This document shows, in pieces, positions 18,637 through 27,006 of a DNA stretch of 64,000 nt (positions within the stretch are counted from its first letter, which is position 1; each line of letters starts with the position of its first letter). Below the pieces are notes generated by a model. The model saw only the letters and a list, made by a program, of their open reading frames with translations. It was not told the origin of the DNA and did no database searches. Source of the stretch: Paraburkholderia panacisoli (GTDB lineage Bacteria > Pseudomonadota > Gammaproteobacteria > Burkholderiales > Burkholderiaceae); the NCBI RefSeq assembly GCF_008369935.1, contig NZ_VTUZ01000001.1:124001-188000 (forward strand), in the 5' to 3' direction. Both the position numbers and the translations under genes were made by a program.

Positions 18637-20253
18637 TTATGACAGTTCGCGCAGTTTGAAGCGTTGAATTTTGCCGGTGGCGGTCTTGGGCAAATCGTCG
18701 GTGAAGACGATGTCGCGCGGATACTTGTGCGGCGCGAGCCGTGCCTTGACGAAGGCCTTCAACTCGTCCGCGAGTATCTCAGACGGCGCGAAGTCGCGCT
18801 TCAATACGACGAACGCGCGGGTCTTCACGAGGCCGCCGTGATCGACGCCGACCACCGCCGCTTCGAGCACCGCATTGTGCTGCACGAGCACCATCTCCAC
18901 CTCGACGGGCGACACGTACTGGCCGCTGACTTTCAGCATGTCGTCGCTGCGGCCCGCGTACACGTAGCAGCCATTCGGCAGCCGGCGATACTTGTCGCCG
19001 CTGCGAATCCATTCGCCGAGAAACGTCGCGCGCGACTTCTCGCGATTGCTCCAGTACATCAGCGCCGCGCTCGGCCCCTTGATAAACAGATCGCCGATTT
19101 CGCCATCGGGCACCGGATGACCGGCTTCGTCGCGCAGCTCCACTTCGTAGCCCGGCACCGGACGGCCGGTCGTGCCGTACTCGACTTCGCCGCCGCGATT
19201 CGACAGAAAGATATGCAGCATCTCGGTCGAGCCGATGCCGTCGAGAATCTCGGCGCCGAAGTGCGCGGTGAAGCGCTCGCCGATTTCACGCGGCAAGGCT
19301 TCGCCCGCCGACGCGCACACCCGCATCGCTACATCGGCGCGCGCGGGCAGGTTGGGTGACACCAGCATGCTCGCGTACAGCGTGGGCACGCCATAGAAAA
19401 TGGTCGGACGATGCCGTACGAGACGCGCGAAAATCGCGTCGGCGGTGGGGCGCTCCGCCATCAGGACGGCGGTGGCGCCGACCGACAGCGGAAAGGTCAG
19501 CGCGTTGCCGAGCCCGTACGCAAAGAACAGTTTGGCCGCCGAAAACACCACGTCGCTTTCAACGATCCCCAGCACCGGCTTGGCGTACAACTCGGCGGTC
19601 CAGTACAGATTCGCATGCGTGTGGACTGTGCCTTTCGGCTTGCCGGTCGAGCCGGACGAATACAGCCAGAACGCGATGTCGTCGCCACTGCTCGCGCAGG
19701 CCTTGACGGCCGGTTCGGCGGCGTCGATCAGCTGGTTCAGCCGGGGCGCCGAAGGCGGCGTGCCGTCGAGCGGTTCAGAGACGATCAGCTGGCAGCCGTC
19801 ATGTTCGACGCTAGCCATCGCCTCGGTGACGTTCGGCAGTAACGCCCCCGACGCGATGACGGCGCGCGCGTGACTGTGCGTGAGCATGTACACATAGTCG
19901 GCGGGGCTGAGCAACGTATTCGCGACCACCGGCACGACGCCCGCATACAGTGCGCCGAGAAACGCGATCGGCAATGCGACGGTATCGAGCATCACGAGCA
20001 GCACGCGTTCCTCGGGATGCACGCCGAGCGTGCGCAGCGCGGTCGCGAAGCGGCGCGCGCGTTCTTCGAGTTCGCCGTAAGTGGTGGTGCCGGTGTCGTC
20101 GATATAGGCGATCTTGCCGGCGCGCGCTTCATTCAACCGGAACAGATGCGTGGCGAAATTGAATAGCGGGGGCGGCGGCGCGACCGTCGCCGCGGACTGC
20201 GCGGTGGGCTGCGCAGTGGGCTGGTTTGCAGCTGTCTCCAGCAGGGATTCCAT
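18637..20253 (-). CDS. bclA: Benzoate-CoA ligase
   Basis: 538 residues. This ANL enzyme activates benzoate with ATP and CoA to benzoyl-CoA (EC 6.2.1.25), the first step of the box pathway. The ATP motif WLYSSGSTGKPKGTVHTH is at about 197-212, followed by AELYAKPVLGI and KLFFAYGLGN, typical of benzoate/aryl-CoA ligases. Further motifs are DGIGSTEMLHIFLSN and the catalytic Lys in PKTATGKIQRFKLRE. An extra Ala/Pro/Gln-rich N-terminal 28 residues precedes LFNFATHLF, where most ligases begin. It is in operon with boxD upstream (79 bp) and the hydrolase downstream. Confidence 0.92.
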   Translation of the reverse strand: MESLLETAANQPTAQPTAQSAATVAPPPPLFNFATHLFRLNEARAGKIAYIDDTGTTTYGELEERARRFATALRTLGVHPEERVLLVMLDTVALPIAFLGALYAGVVPVVANTLLSPADYVYMLTHSHARAVIASGALLPNVTEAMASVEHDGCQLIVSEPLDGTPPSAPRLNQLIDAAEPAVKACASSGDDIAFWLYSSGSTGKPKGTVHTHANLYWTAELYAKPVLGIVESDVVFSAAKLFFAYGLGNALTFPLSVGATAVLMAERPTADAIFARLVRHRPTIFYGVPTLYASMLVSPNLPARADVAMRVCASAGEALPREIGERFTAHFGAEILDGIGSTEMLHIFLSNRGGEVEYGTTGRPVPGYEVELRDEAGHPVPDGEIGDLFIKGPSAALMYWSNREKSRATFLGEWIRSGDKYRRLPNGCYVYAGRSDDMLKVSGQYVSPVEVEMVLVQHNAVLEAAVVGVDHGGLVKTRAFVVLKRDFAPSEILADELKAFVKARLAPHKYPRDIVFTDDLPKTATGKIQRFKLRELS

Positions 20254-20332
20254 ATGTCTCCTCCATCGGTGGGGGCGATCCGGCTGTTTTGTGCTCGTGA
20301 TCCGCGCGATGCTTGCTGCTCGCCTCGTGCCG

Positions 20333-21928
20333 CTAGGCCATGGCGGGGTGAGTCGTTTGCGTCAGTGTGTCGATGGCCGCGCCTGGCGCCTGGACCGCGC
20401 AGCGCCGATGATACAAACCGAGCGCGCGCAAGCCGCCGAGTTCTTCCCCGCCGCCCGCGCGGCCGGGGCCGCCATGCAGCGACATCGGCATCACGTTGCC
20501 GTGCCCGGTCTGACTTTGCTGGACCGATGGCGAGATCGCATGCACGCGTCCGTGCGAATCGGCGAGTTCCAGCGCGAGCTGGCCGCAATGCGCATCGTCG
20601 TTCGAATAGATCGATGCGACCAGCGAGCCCTGACCACGTCGCGCGAGCGCGACGGCGTGCGCTTCAGGAAGTCCGCTGGCGTCGGCGGCGACGCGATAGG
20701 GCGCCACCGTCGCGACTGGTCCGAATACTTCGACATCGTGCAGCAGCGTCGCGCTGTCCGGATCATTCACCACGAACAGATGCGGCCCGACGCAAGCCGC
20801 GATCGCCGGGTCCGCATCGATCAGCGGTGCGGCCGAGCCGTCGAACGCGAGCACCGCTTCCTCACGCAACGCGGCGATGCCGGCCAGCACGTTCTCGTAT
20901 TGCTCGCGGCTCACGAGCGCGCCCATCCGCACGGCTTCGTTGCGCGGATTACCGACGCTGATTTTCGCGAGCTTCGTGTTGAGCGCATCGAGCACAGCCT
21001 CGAGCGCGGCTTCCGGCACGAACGCGCGGCGGATCGCCGTGCATTTCTGCCCGGACTTCACGGTCATTTCGCGCACCACTTCCTTGATGAACAAGTCGAA
21101 CACGGGAGTGTCGGGCGTTGCATCGGCGCACAGAATCGCGCTGTTCAGACTGTCGGCCTCGACGTTCAGACGCGCGCCGTGCCGCACGAAAGCCGGGTGC
21201 GCGCGCAAGGTGGCGGCGGTGTCCGCCGAGCCGGTGAACGACACCACGTCGAAGGGCTGAATCTGATCGAGCAGGCCCGCGGAGCTGCCGCAGATCACGG
21301 AGAGCGCGCCGGCCGGCAGAATGCCCGCGTCGACCACATCGGCGACCATGCGTTGCGTGAGCCACGCGGTTGCCGTGGCGGGCTTGACGATGACCGGCAC
21401 GCCCGACAGCAGCGCGGGCGCCGCCTTTTCCCACAGACCCCAGGATGGAAAGTTGAACGCATTGATGAAGAGCGCAATGCCGCGTGTCGGCACGAGCACG
21501 TGCTGGACGCTGAACGATTGATCCTTGCTCAGCGGCACGGCGTTGCCTTCGCGCAGCGCGTGCACGTCGCCGAGCGATGCGCCGAGTTTCGCGTAGTACG
21601 ACAAAGTAAAGATGCCGCCGTCGATATCGACCGCCGAGTCATTGCGCGTGGTGCCGGAGTTCGCGGTGGCGATCGCATAGTAGTCGTCACGCTTGGCTTG
21701 CAGCAGCTTGACGATTTGGCCAAGGCGCGCCGCGCGCTGCGCGTAGGTCAGCGCGCGCAGCGCGGCGCCGGCCTGGTCGCGCGCAAAGCCGAAGGCCTGC
21801 GGGAGATTGAGTCCATCGCTCGACACGCGCACGAGCGCTTCGCCCGTCACCGGATCGGTCAGCGTCGTGCCCACGCCGCTGCCCGCGATCCACTGGCCGG
21901 CGACATGGTTCTTCAGGAGTTCGGTCAT
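20333..21928 (-). CDS. boxD: 3,4-dehydroadipyl-CoA semialdehyde dehydrogenase
   Basis: A 531-residue aldehyde dehydrogenase of the BoxD/PaaZ-N type. It oxidises the semialdehyde released after BoxC ring opening to 3,4-dehydroadipyl-CoA with NADP (EC 1.2.1.77). Seen: FINAFNFPSWGLWEKAAPAL, the cofactor-site FTGSADTAATLRA, the catalytic Glu in ARLNVEADSLNSA (about 257) and the catalytic Cys in MTVKSGQKCTAIRR (about 296). A PaaZ-like C-terminal hydratase domain is absent, as expected for BoxD. It lies 20 bp downstream of the DUF4863 gene and upstream of benzoate-CoA ligase. Confidence 0.9.
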   Translation of the reverse strand: MTELLKNHVAGQWIAGSGVGTTLTDPVTGEALVRVSSDGLNLPQAFGFARDQAGAALRALTYAQRAARLGQIVKLLQAKRDDYYAIATANSGTTRNDSAVDIDGGIFTLSYYAKLGASLGDVHALREGNAVPLSKDQSFSVQHVLVPTRGIALFINAFNFPSWGLWEKAAPALLSGVPVIVKPATATAWLTQRMVADVVDAGILPAGALSVICGSSAGLLDQIQPFDVVSFTGSADTAATLRAHPAFVRHGARLNVEADSLNSAILCADATPDTPVFDLFIKEVVREMTVKSGQKCTAIRRAFVPEAALEAVLDALNTKLAKISVGNPRNEAVRMGALVSREQYENVLAGIAALREEAVLAFDGSAAPLIDADPAIAACVGPHLFVVNDPDSATLLHDVEVFGPVATVAPYRVAADASGLPEAHAVALARRGQGSLVASIYSNDDAHCGQLALELADSHGRVHAISPSVQQSQTGHGNVMPMSLHGGPGRAGGGEELGGLRALGLYHRRCAVQAPGAAIDTLTQTTHPAMA

Positions 21929-21948
21929 GGCTGTATCGAGGGGGGAAA

Positions 21949-22416
21949 TCAGGCGGAAGTGAATTCGATCGCGCCTTGCGGCAACAGATACAGCACCAGC
22001 GCCTCACCGTTCGCGACGGTCGGGCGATGCGCGGAGCCGGGGCCGTACACGCACCAGCCGGCCGGGTGGCCGTCGAACGTCGCGCCTGCGGTGAGCGGCA
22101 TGATCAGATCGATCTCGCCGTGCGGATGAACGTGATGCGGACCGGCAATGTCCTGCATATCGACGACGTCGACGGAAAAGCCGTGGGTCTCGGGCAGCGG
22201 CTTGAAGATGCGGCCGTAGCGAATGCCGCCGCCTTCGCGGTTGCACAGCCAGCCTTCCTTGACGCCGGTGCGGCACGCATTCGCGAGTTCGCGGAAGGTC
22301 GCGCTGTCGGCCGGGTAGGTGTCGTTCAGCCATGCCGCGAGCTGGCCGTCGAGCGGACGGCCGGCAAGTTGCTCAGTGACGCCCGCGATCAGGCGCTGGA
22401 ATTCATGTGGGGACAT
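21949..22416 (-). CDS. DUF4863 (hydroxylaminobenzoate lyase-like) protein
   Basis: 155 residues, cytoplasmic. The C-terminal half looks like a small cupin barrel with a His-rich metal-type motif, AGPHHVHPHGEIDLIMP, and a later GSAHRPTV. This resembles DUF4863 / 4-hydroxylaminobenzoate lyase (PnbB-like) proteins. First gene of the minus-strand box operon. It has no assigned step in benzoyl-CoA oxidation; it could widen the substrate range or handle a damaged intermediate. Function is inferred only from likeness and position. Confidence 0.7.
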   Translation of the reverse strand: MSPHEFQRLIAGVTEQLAGRPLDGQLAAWLNDTYPADSATFRELANACRTGVKEGWLCNREGGGIRYGRIFKPLPETHGFSVDVVDMQDIAGPHHVHPHGEIDLIMPLTAGATFDGHPAGWCVYGPGSAHRPTVANGEALVLYLLPQGAIEFTSA

Positions 22417-22548
22417 GCGAGCCTCCAGATCAGCGCGCTCACGCAGCCAGGGTGCCTCGGCACCCGAATGCCTGCGTATTGCCGCGCAGTCTCCATGACG
22501 CTGCCGAAGGCGCTCGGCCGCGTTTGTTATTGGATCAATATTTGGCGA

Positions 22549-22577
22549 AAATTAAACGTTCACCAGGTGCGTGTCAA
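22549..22577 (-). promoter_or_regulatory. Sigma-70 promoter of the minus-strand box operon
   Basis: On the minus strand TTGACA (22572-22577) and TAATTT (22549-22554) are separated by exactly 17 bp. Transcription would start near 22542, about 125 bp before the DUF4863 start codon. The -35 sits inside an inverted repeat GTGC-N7-GCAC (22567-22581). Confidence 0.6.
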
Positions 22578-22587
22578 GCACTATAGT
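22559..22587 (+). promoter_or_regulatory. Candidate boxR promoter overlapping the divergent promoter
   Basis: TTCACC (22559-22564), a 17-bp spacer and TATAGT (22582-22587) form a moderate sigma-70 promoter facing boxR, with a leader of about 24 nt. It overlaps the divergent minus-strand promoter, so one bound regulator could affect both. Confidence 0.45.
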
Positions 22588-22617
22588 ACATATATCGCAG
22601 CCACAAGGTGGTAAAAC

Positions 22618-23598
22618 ATGAATCAAAAGTACTCACCCGCGGCGCTGGGCGAGGCCGCCGCCGACGACACGAACCGCGCTGAGCCCGCGGAGCGCGGCGG
22701 CGAACGCGAAGAGCGCGATCCGTTTCTGACCGCGATGGGCGAACGGGTGCGCCTGCTGCGCGCGCGGCGCGGCATGACGCGCAAGACGCTTGCCAGCGAA
22801 ACCGGCCTGTCGGAACGGCATCTGGCGAATCTGGAATCGGGGGTCGGCAACGCGTCGGTGCTGGTCCTGCGGCAGCTCGCGGGTGCGCTGAACTGCTCGC
22901 TCGCCGAAGTGATCGGCGACGAAACCACCGCATCCGCCGAATGGCTGCTGATCCGCGAACTGCTGCAAGGCCGCGATCAGGCCGCGTTGCAGCGCGCCCG
23001 CGTGGCGCTGGCCGAGATGTTCGCGCAAGCGCCGCGCGACCCGAATCGCAAGAACCGGATCGCGCTGATCGGTCTGCGCGGCGCGGGCAAATCGACCTTC
23101 GGCCGGATGCTGGCGCAGGAACGCAAGGTGCCGTTCGTCGAGTTGACGCGCGTGATCGAGCAGATGGCCGGCTGCCCGCCGTCGGAGATTCACTCGCTGT
23201 ATGGAGCGAGCGCTTACCGGCGCTATGAACATCGTGCGCTCGAGGCCGTGATTCAGGAGCACGAGCGCGCGGTGATCGCGTCGCCGGGCGGGCTGGTGTC
23301 GGAGTCGGGCACGTTCAACGCGCTGCTGTCGCACTGCTTCACCGTGTGGCTGCAGGCCACGCCGGAAGAACATATGCGCCGCGTCGTCGCGCAAGGCGAT
23401 CTGCGGCCGATGTCGGGCAACAAGGAGGCGATGGACGACCTGAAGCGCATCCTGGCGGGCCGTGGCGAGTTGTACGGCCGTGCCGACATGACCTTCGACA
23501 CCAGCGAGAAAACGCTGGCCGACGCCTACCTGCAACTGCGCGACCGGCTCGCCGCGCGCCTCGCGGCGGAATCGCCGGACGACGTGCGGGTGGGTTGA
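22618..23598 (+). CDS. boxR: BoxR-type regulator (XRE HTH plus shikimate-kinase-like domain)
   Basis: 326 residues. An N-terminal extension (1-38) is followed by an XRE helix-turn-helix at about 42-97 (RKTLASETGLSERHLANLESGVGNAS) and a linker. A shikimate-kinase-like effector domain starts near 146 with the Walker A GLRGAGKSTFGRM (152-164) and continues with ASPGGLVSESGTFNALL and the lid-like RPMSGNKEAMDDLKRIL. This BzdR/BoxR architecture represses box promoters and releases DNA on binding benzoyl-CoA (known for Azoarcus). It lies between the two divergent halves of the box cluster. Confidence 0.92.
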   Translation: MNQKYSPAALGEAAADDTNRAEPAERGGEREERDPFLTAMGERVRLLRARRGMTRKTLASETGLSERHLANLESGVGNASVLVLRQLAGALNCSLAEVIGDETTASAEWLLIRELLQGRDQAALQRARVALAEMFAQAPRDPNRKNRIALIGLRGAGKSTFGRMLAQERKVPFVELTRVIEQMAGCPPSEIHSLYGASAYRRYEHRALEAVIQEHERAVIASPGGLVSESGTFNALLSHCFTVWLQATPEEHMRRVVAQGDLRPMSGNKEAMDDLKRILAGRGELYGRADMTFDTSEKTLADAYLQLRDRLAARLAAESPDDVRVG

Positions 23599-23632
23599 CC
23601 TGCAACGAGGGATCAGGGTTTACTAACGAACA

Positions 23633-23677
23633 TGCATTAAAGTGCTTTACACGGGGTTTACAGTGCACTATTGTTCA
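23633..23677 (+). promoter_or_regulatory. boxC promoter flanked by TGCA-type repeats
   Basis: A promoter is formed by TTTACA (23646-23651), a 17-bp spacer and TATTGT (23669-23674), with a start near 23681. Two imperfect TGCA-N6-TGCA elements flank it: TGCA-N6-TGCT (23633-23646) ending at the -35 and TGCA-N6-TTCA (23664-23677) covering the -10, 31 bp apart. TGCA repeats are the recognition element reported for BoxR/BzdR regulators, so these are candidate operators. The repeats are read directly; binding is inferred. Confidence 0.5.
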
Positions 23678-23715
23678 AAAAAACAGATTTGCACCGTCCA
23701 GTCAGGAGACGCCCC

Positions 23716-25386
23716 ATGTCCGCAGCAGAAACCGCCGTCGCGCCGGTCGACTACCGCACCGATCCCTCGCAATACAAGCACTGGAAGCTGAGCTTCAACG
23801 GTCCCGTCGCGACGCTCGGGATCGACATCGCCGAAGACGGCGGCATCCGCGACGGCTACAAGCTGAAGCTGAATTCATACGATCTGGGCGTCGACATCGA
23901 ACTGCACGACGCGATACAACGCATCCGCTTCGAACATCCGGAAGTCAAGACCGTCGTGCTGACCAGCCTCAAGGACCGCGTGTTCTGCTCGGGCGCCAAT
24001 ATCTTCATGCTAGGTCTGTCCACGCATGCGTGGAAGGTCAACTTCTGCAAGTTCACCAACGAAACGCGCAACGGTCTGGAAGATTCATCGCGTCACTCAG
24101 GTCTGAAGTTTCTCGCGGCGGTGAACGGCGCCTGCGCGGGCGGCGGCTATGAACTCGCGCTGGCCTGCGACGAAATCTATCTGATCGACGACCGCTCGTC
24201 GTCGGTGTCGCTGCCCGAAGTGCCGCTGCTCGGCGTGCTGCCGGGTACCGGCGGACTGACGCGCGTCACGGACAAGCGCAAGGTGCGCCACGATCGCGCC
24301 GATATCTTCTGCACGGTGGTCGAAGGCGTGCGCGGCGAGCGCGCGAAGGCATGGCGTCTGGTCGATGAAGTCGTGAAGCCGAACCAGTTCAATCAGGCGA
24401 TCCAGGCGCGCGCGTTGGAACTCGCCGCGCAAAGCGACCGCCCGGATAACGCGCAAGGCGTGGTGCTCGCGCGTATCGAACGCACCGATCGCGCAGACGG
24501 GCTCACCTACCCGACACTCGACGTGACGATCGATCGCGCGAAGCGCATCGCCACGTTCACCACCAAAGCCCCGCGCACCGAAGCGCCCACGCAGATCGAC
24601 GCGATCGTCGCGGCGGGCGTGAACTGGTGGCCGCTGCAATTCGCCCGCGAACTCGACGACGCGATCCTGTCGATGCGCACCAACGAACTGGAAATCGGCA
24701 CCTGGGTCTTCAAGACCGAAGGCGACGCCCGCATGCTGCTCGCCGCCGACGCCACGCTGCTGCAGTACAAGGACCACTGGTTCGTACGCGAGACCATCGG
24801 GCTGTTGCGCCGCACCCTCGCGCGCATCGACGTGTCGTCGCGCTCGCTGTTCGCGCTGATCGAGCCGGGCTCGTGTTTCGCCGGCACCTTCGCGGAACTC
24901 GCTTTCGCCGCCGACCGCACTTACATGGCCGCGTTGCCGGACAACGAGGACGAGGAGCCGGCCGTCACACTGTCGGAAGTCAACTTCGGTCTCTATCCGA
25001 TGGTCACGCAGCAGTCGCGGCTCGCCCGGCGCTTCTATGAAGAGGCAGAACCGCTCGACGCCGCGCGCTCGCGAATCGGCCAGCCCGTCAGGCCGGTTGA
25101 AGCCGAGCGCCTCGGCCTCGTGACCGCGTCGCCCGACGATATCGACTGGGCCGACGAAATCCGCATCGCGCTCGAGGAACGCGCCGCGATGTCGCCGGAT
25201 GCGCTGACCGGCCTCGAAGCGAATCTGCGCTTCAACGGCCCGGAAACGATGGAGACGCGCATCTTCGGCCGTCTTACCGCGTGGCAGAACTGGATTTTCA
25301 ACCGGCCGAACGCAGTGGGCGAGAAGGGTGCGCTCAAGGTGTACGGCAAGGGCAGCAAGGCGCAATTCGACGTCTCGCGCGTTTGA
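23716..25386 (+). CDS. boxC: Benzoyl-CoA-dihydrodiol lyase/epoxide hydrolase
   Basis: A 556-residue double-crotonase-fold enzyme. It opens 2,3-epoxybenzoyl-CoA hydrolytically to 3,4-dehydroadipyl-CoA semialdehyde and formate (EC 4.1.2.44). The N-terminal crotonase half has VVLTSLKDRVFCSGANIFML and AAVNGACAGGGYELALACDEIYLID (oxyanion holes), then LPEVPLLGVLPGTGGLTRV. A second, diverged half begins near 280 with GSCFAGTFAELAFAADR. The start was set at the ATG after CAGGAGACGCCCC. First of the plus-strand boxCBA set, with its own promoter 117 bp after boxR. Confidence 0.93.
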   Translation: MSAAETAVAPVDYRTDPSQYKHWKLSFNGPVATLGIDIAEDGGIRDGYKLKLNSYDLGVDIELHDAIQRIRFEHPEVKTVVLTSLKDRVFCSGANIFMLGLSTHAWKVNFCKFTNETRNGLEDSSRHSGLKFLAAVNGACAGGGYELALACDEIYLIDDRSSSVSLPEVPLLGVLPGTGGLTRVTDKRKVRHDRADIFCTVVEGVRGERAKAWRLVDEVVKPNQFNQAIQARALELAAQSDRPDNAQGVVLARIERTDRADGLTYPTLDVTIDRAKRIATFTTKAPRTEAPTQIDAIVAAGVNWWPLQFARELDDAILSMRTNELEIGTWVFKTEGDARMLLAADATLLQYKDHWFVRETIGLLRRTLARIDVSSRSLFALIEPGSCFAGTFAELAFAADRTYMAALPDNEDEEPAVTLSEVNFGLYPMVTQQSRLARRFYEEAEPLDAARSRIGQPVRPVEAERLGLVTASPDDIDWADEIRIALEERAAMSPDALTGLEANLRFNGPETMETRIFGRLTAWQNWIFNRPNAVGEKGALKVYGKGSKAQFDVSRV

Positions 25387-25523
25387 TGTTCACTTGAACC
25401 CGCGCATGAAGATGAGCCACATGCAGCGCCCACTTCACGCCAGCAACGCAACCTGACGCAACGCCACCACCCGATACGCGCCTCTCACCGTCAGCATTGC
25501 AGCTTCCGAACAGGGAACCGACC

Positions 25524-26951
25524 ATGTCAACGATCAACTACAGCGAAAAGATTCCGAACAACGTCAACCTAGCCGACGACCGCACGCTGCAACGCGCGCT
25601 CGAACAATGGCAGCCGAATTTTCTGTCGTGGTGGGGCGATATGGGCCCGGAAGGCTCGCACGGCTACGACGTTTATCTGCGCACGGCGGTGAGCGTCGAT
25701 GCGGGCGGCTGGGCGCACTTCGACTACGTGAAGATGCCGGAGTATCGCTGGGGGATTTTCCTCACGCCCGGCGAGCAGGACCGCAAGATCCACTTCGGCG
25801 AGCACAAGGGCGAGGCGGCATGGCAGGACGTGCCCGGCGAGCATCGCGCGAACCTGCGCCGCATCATCGTCACGCAAGGGGACACGGAACCGGCGTCGGT
25901 CGAGCAGCAACGTCACCTCGGGCTGACCGCGCCGTCCATGTACGACCTGCGCAACCTGTTCCAGGTCAATGTCGAAGAGGGCCGCCACCTGTGGGCGATG
26001 GTCTATCTGCTGCACCGCTTCTTCGGCCGCGACGGCCGTGAGGAAGCCGAAGCATTGCTCGGCCGCCGCTCGGGCGACGAAGACAATCCGCGCATTCTTG
26101 GCGCGTTCAACGAGAAAACGCCGGACTGGCTCGCGTTCTACATGTTCACGTACTTCACCGACCGCGACGGCAAGTTCCAGTTATCGGCGCTCGCCGAGTC
26201 GGGCTTCGATCCGCTTGCGCGCACCACCAAGTTCATGCTGACCGAGGAAGCGCATCACATGTTCGTCGGCGAATCGGGCGTGTCGCGCGTGATCCAGCGC
26301 ACCGCCCAGGTGATGAACGAACTCGGCACCGACGATGTCGCGAAGATTCGCGCGGCCGGCGTGATCGATCTGCCGACCATCCAGCGCTATCTGAACTTCC
26401 ATTACTCCGTGACGATCGACCTGTTCGGCGCCGATCATTCGTCGAACGCGGCGACCTTCTATAGCTCGGGCCTGAAGGGCCGCTACGAAGAGAACAAGCG
26501 CGCCGACGATCATCAGCTGAACGGCCAGAGCTACAAGCTGCTCGACGTGCAGGACGGCAAGCTGGTCGAGCGCGAAGTGCCGATGCTCAACGCGATGAAC
26601 GAAGTACTGCGCGACGACTACATCAAGGATTCGGTGGCGGGCGTGGGTCGCTGGAACAAGGTGCTCGAAAAGGCCGGCATCGACTTCCGCATGACGGTGC
26701 CGCATAAAGCGTTCAACCGGCAGATCGGCACTTTCGCGGGCACCCGCGTGTCGCCCGATGGCCGCGTGATCAGCGAAACCGAATGGGCCGCCAACGAGGC
26801 GAAGTGGCTCGCGTCGCCGGAAGACCGCGCATTCGTCGCGTCGCTGATGGGCCGCGTCACCGAAGCCGGCAAGTTCGCGAACTGGATTGCGCCGCCCGCG
26901 ATGGGCGTGAACCGTCAGCCGATCGATTTCGAATACGTGCGCTTTAACTGA
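25524..26951 (+). CDS. boxB: Benzoyl-CoA 2,3-epoxidase, oxygenase subunit
   Basis: A 475-residue class I diiron oxygenase that inserts one oxygen atom of O2 into benzoyl-CoA (EC 1.14.13.208). Ligand-type motifs are NVEEGRHLWAM (about 149-159) and LTEEAHHMFVGE (about 239-250), each within long helices, plus later HYSVTIDLFGADHSS. Substrate-side residues such as NFLSWWGDMGPEG are family-typical. The start was set at MSTINYSEKIPNNV; ACAGGGAACC lies before it. It receives electrons from BoxA encoded 55 bp downstream. Confidence 0.93.
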   Translation: MSTINYSEKIPNNVNLADDRTLQRALEQWQPNFLSWWGDMGPEGSHGYDVYLRTAVSVDAGGWAHFDYVKMPEYRWGIFLTPGEQDRKIHFGEHKGEAAWQDVPGEHRANLRRIIVTQGDTEPASVEQQRHLGLTAPSMYDLRNLFQVNVEEGRHLWAMVYLLHRFFGRDGREEAEALLGRRSGDEDNPRILGAFNEKTPDWLAFYMFTYFTDRDGKFQLSALAESGFDPLARTTKFMLTEEAHHMFVGESGVSRVIQRTAQVMNELGTDDVAKIRAAGVIDLPTIQRYLNFHYSVTIDLFGADHSSNAATFYSSGLKGRYEENKRADDHQLNGQSYKLLDVQDGKLVEREVPMLNAMNEVLRDDYIKDSVAGVGRWNKVLEKAGIDFRMTVPHKAFNRQIGTFAGTRVSPDGRVISETEWAANEAKWLASPEDRAFVASLMGRVTEAGKFANWIAPPAMGVNRQPIDFEYVRFN

Positions 26952-27006
26952 ACGCGCGGCAGGCGCGTAGCACGCGACGCGCCGCAGCACCATGGTGGAG
27001 GAAGTG

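Noticed and set aside
20114..22129. A 671-codon plus-strand frame across boxD and the ligase gene
   Set aside because: Antisense shadow of recognised box genes, with composition typical of a wrong frame.
26992..27006. Upstream ATG start for BoxA
   Set aside because: No ribosome site precedes it, whereas GGAGGAAG lies ideally before the ATG at 27007.
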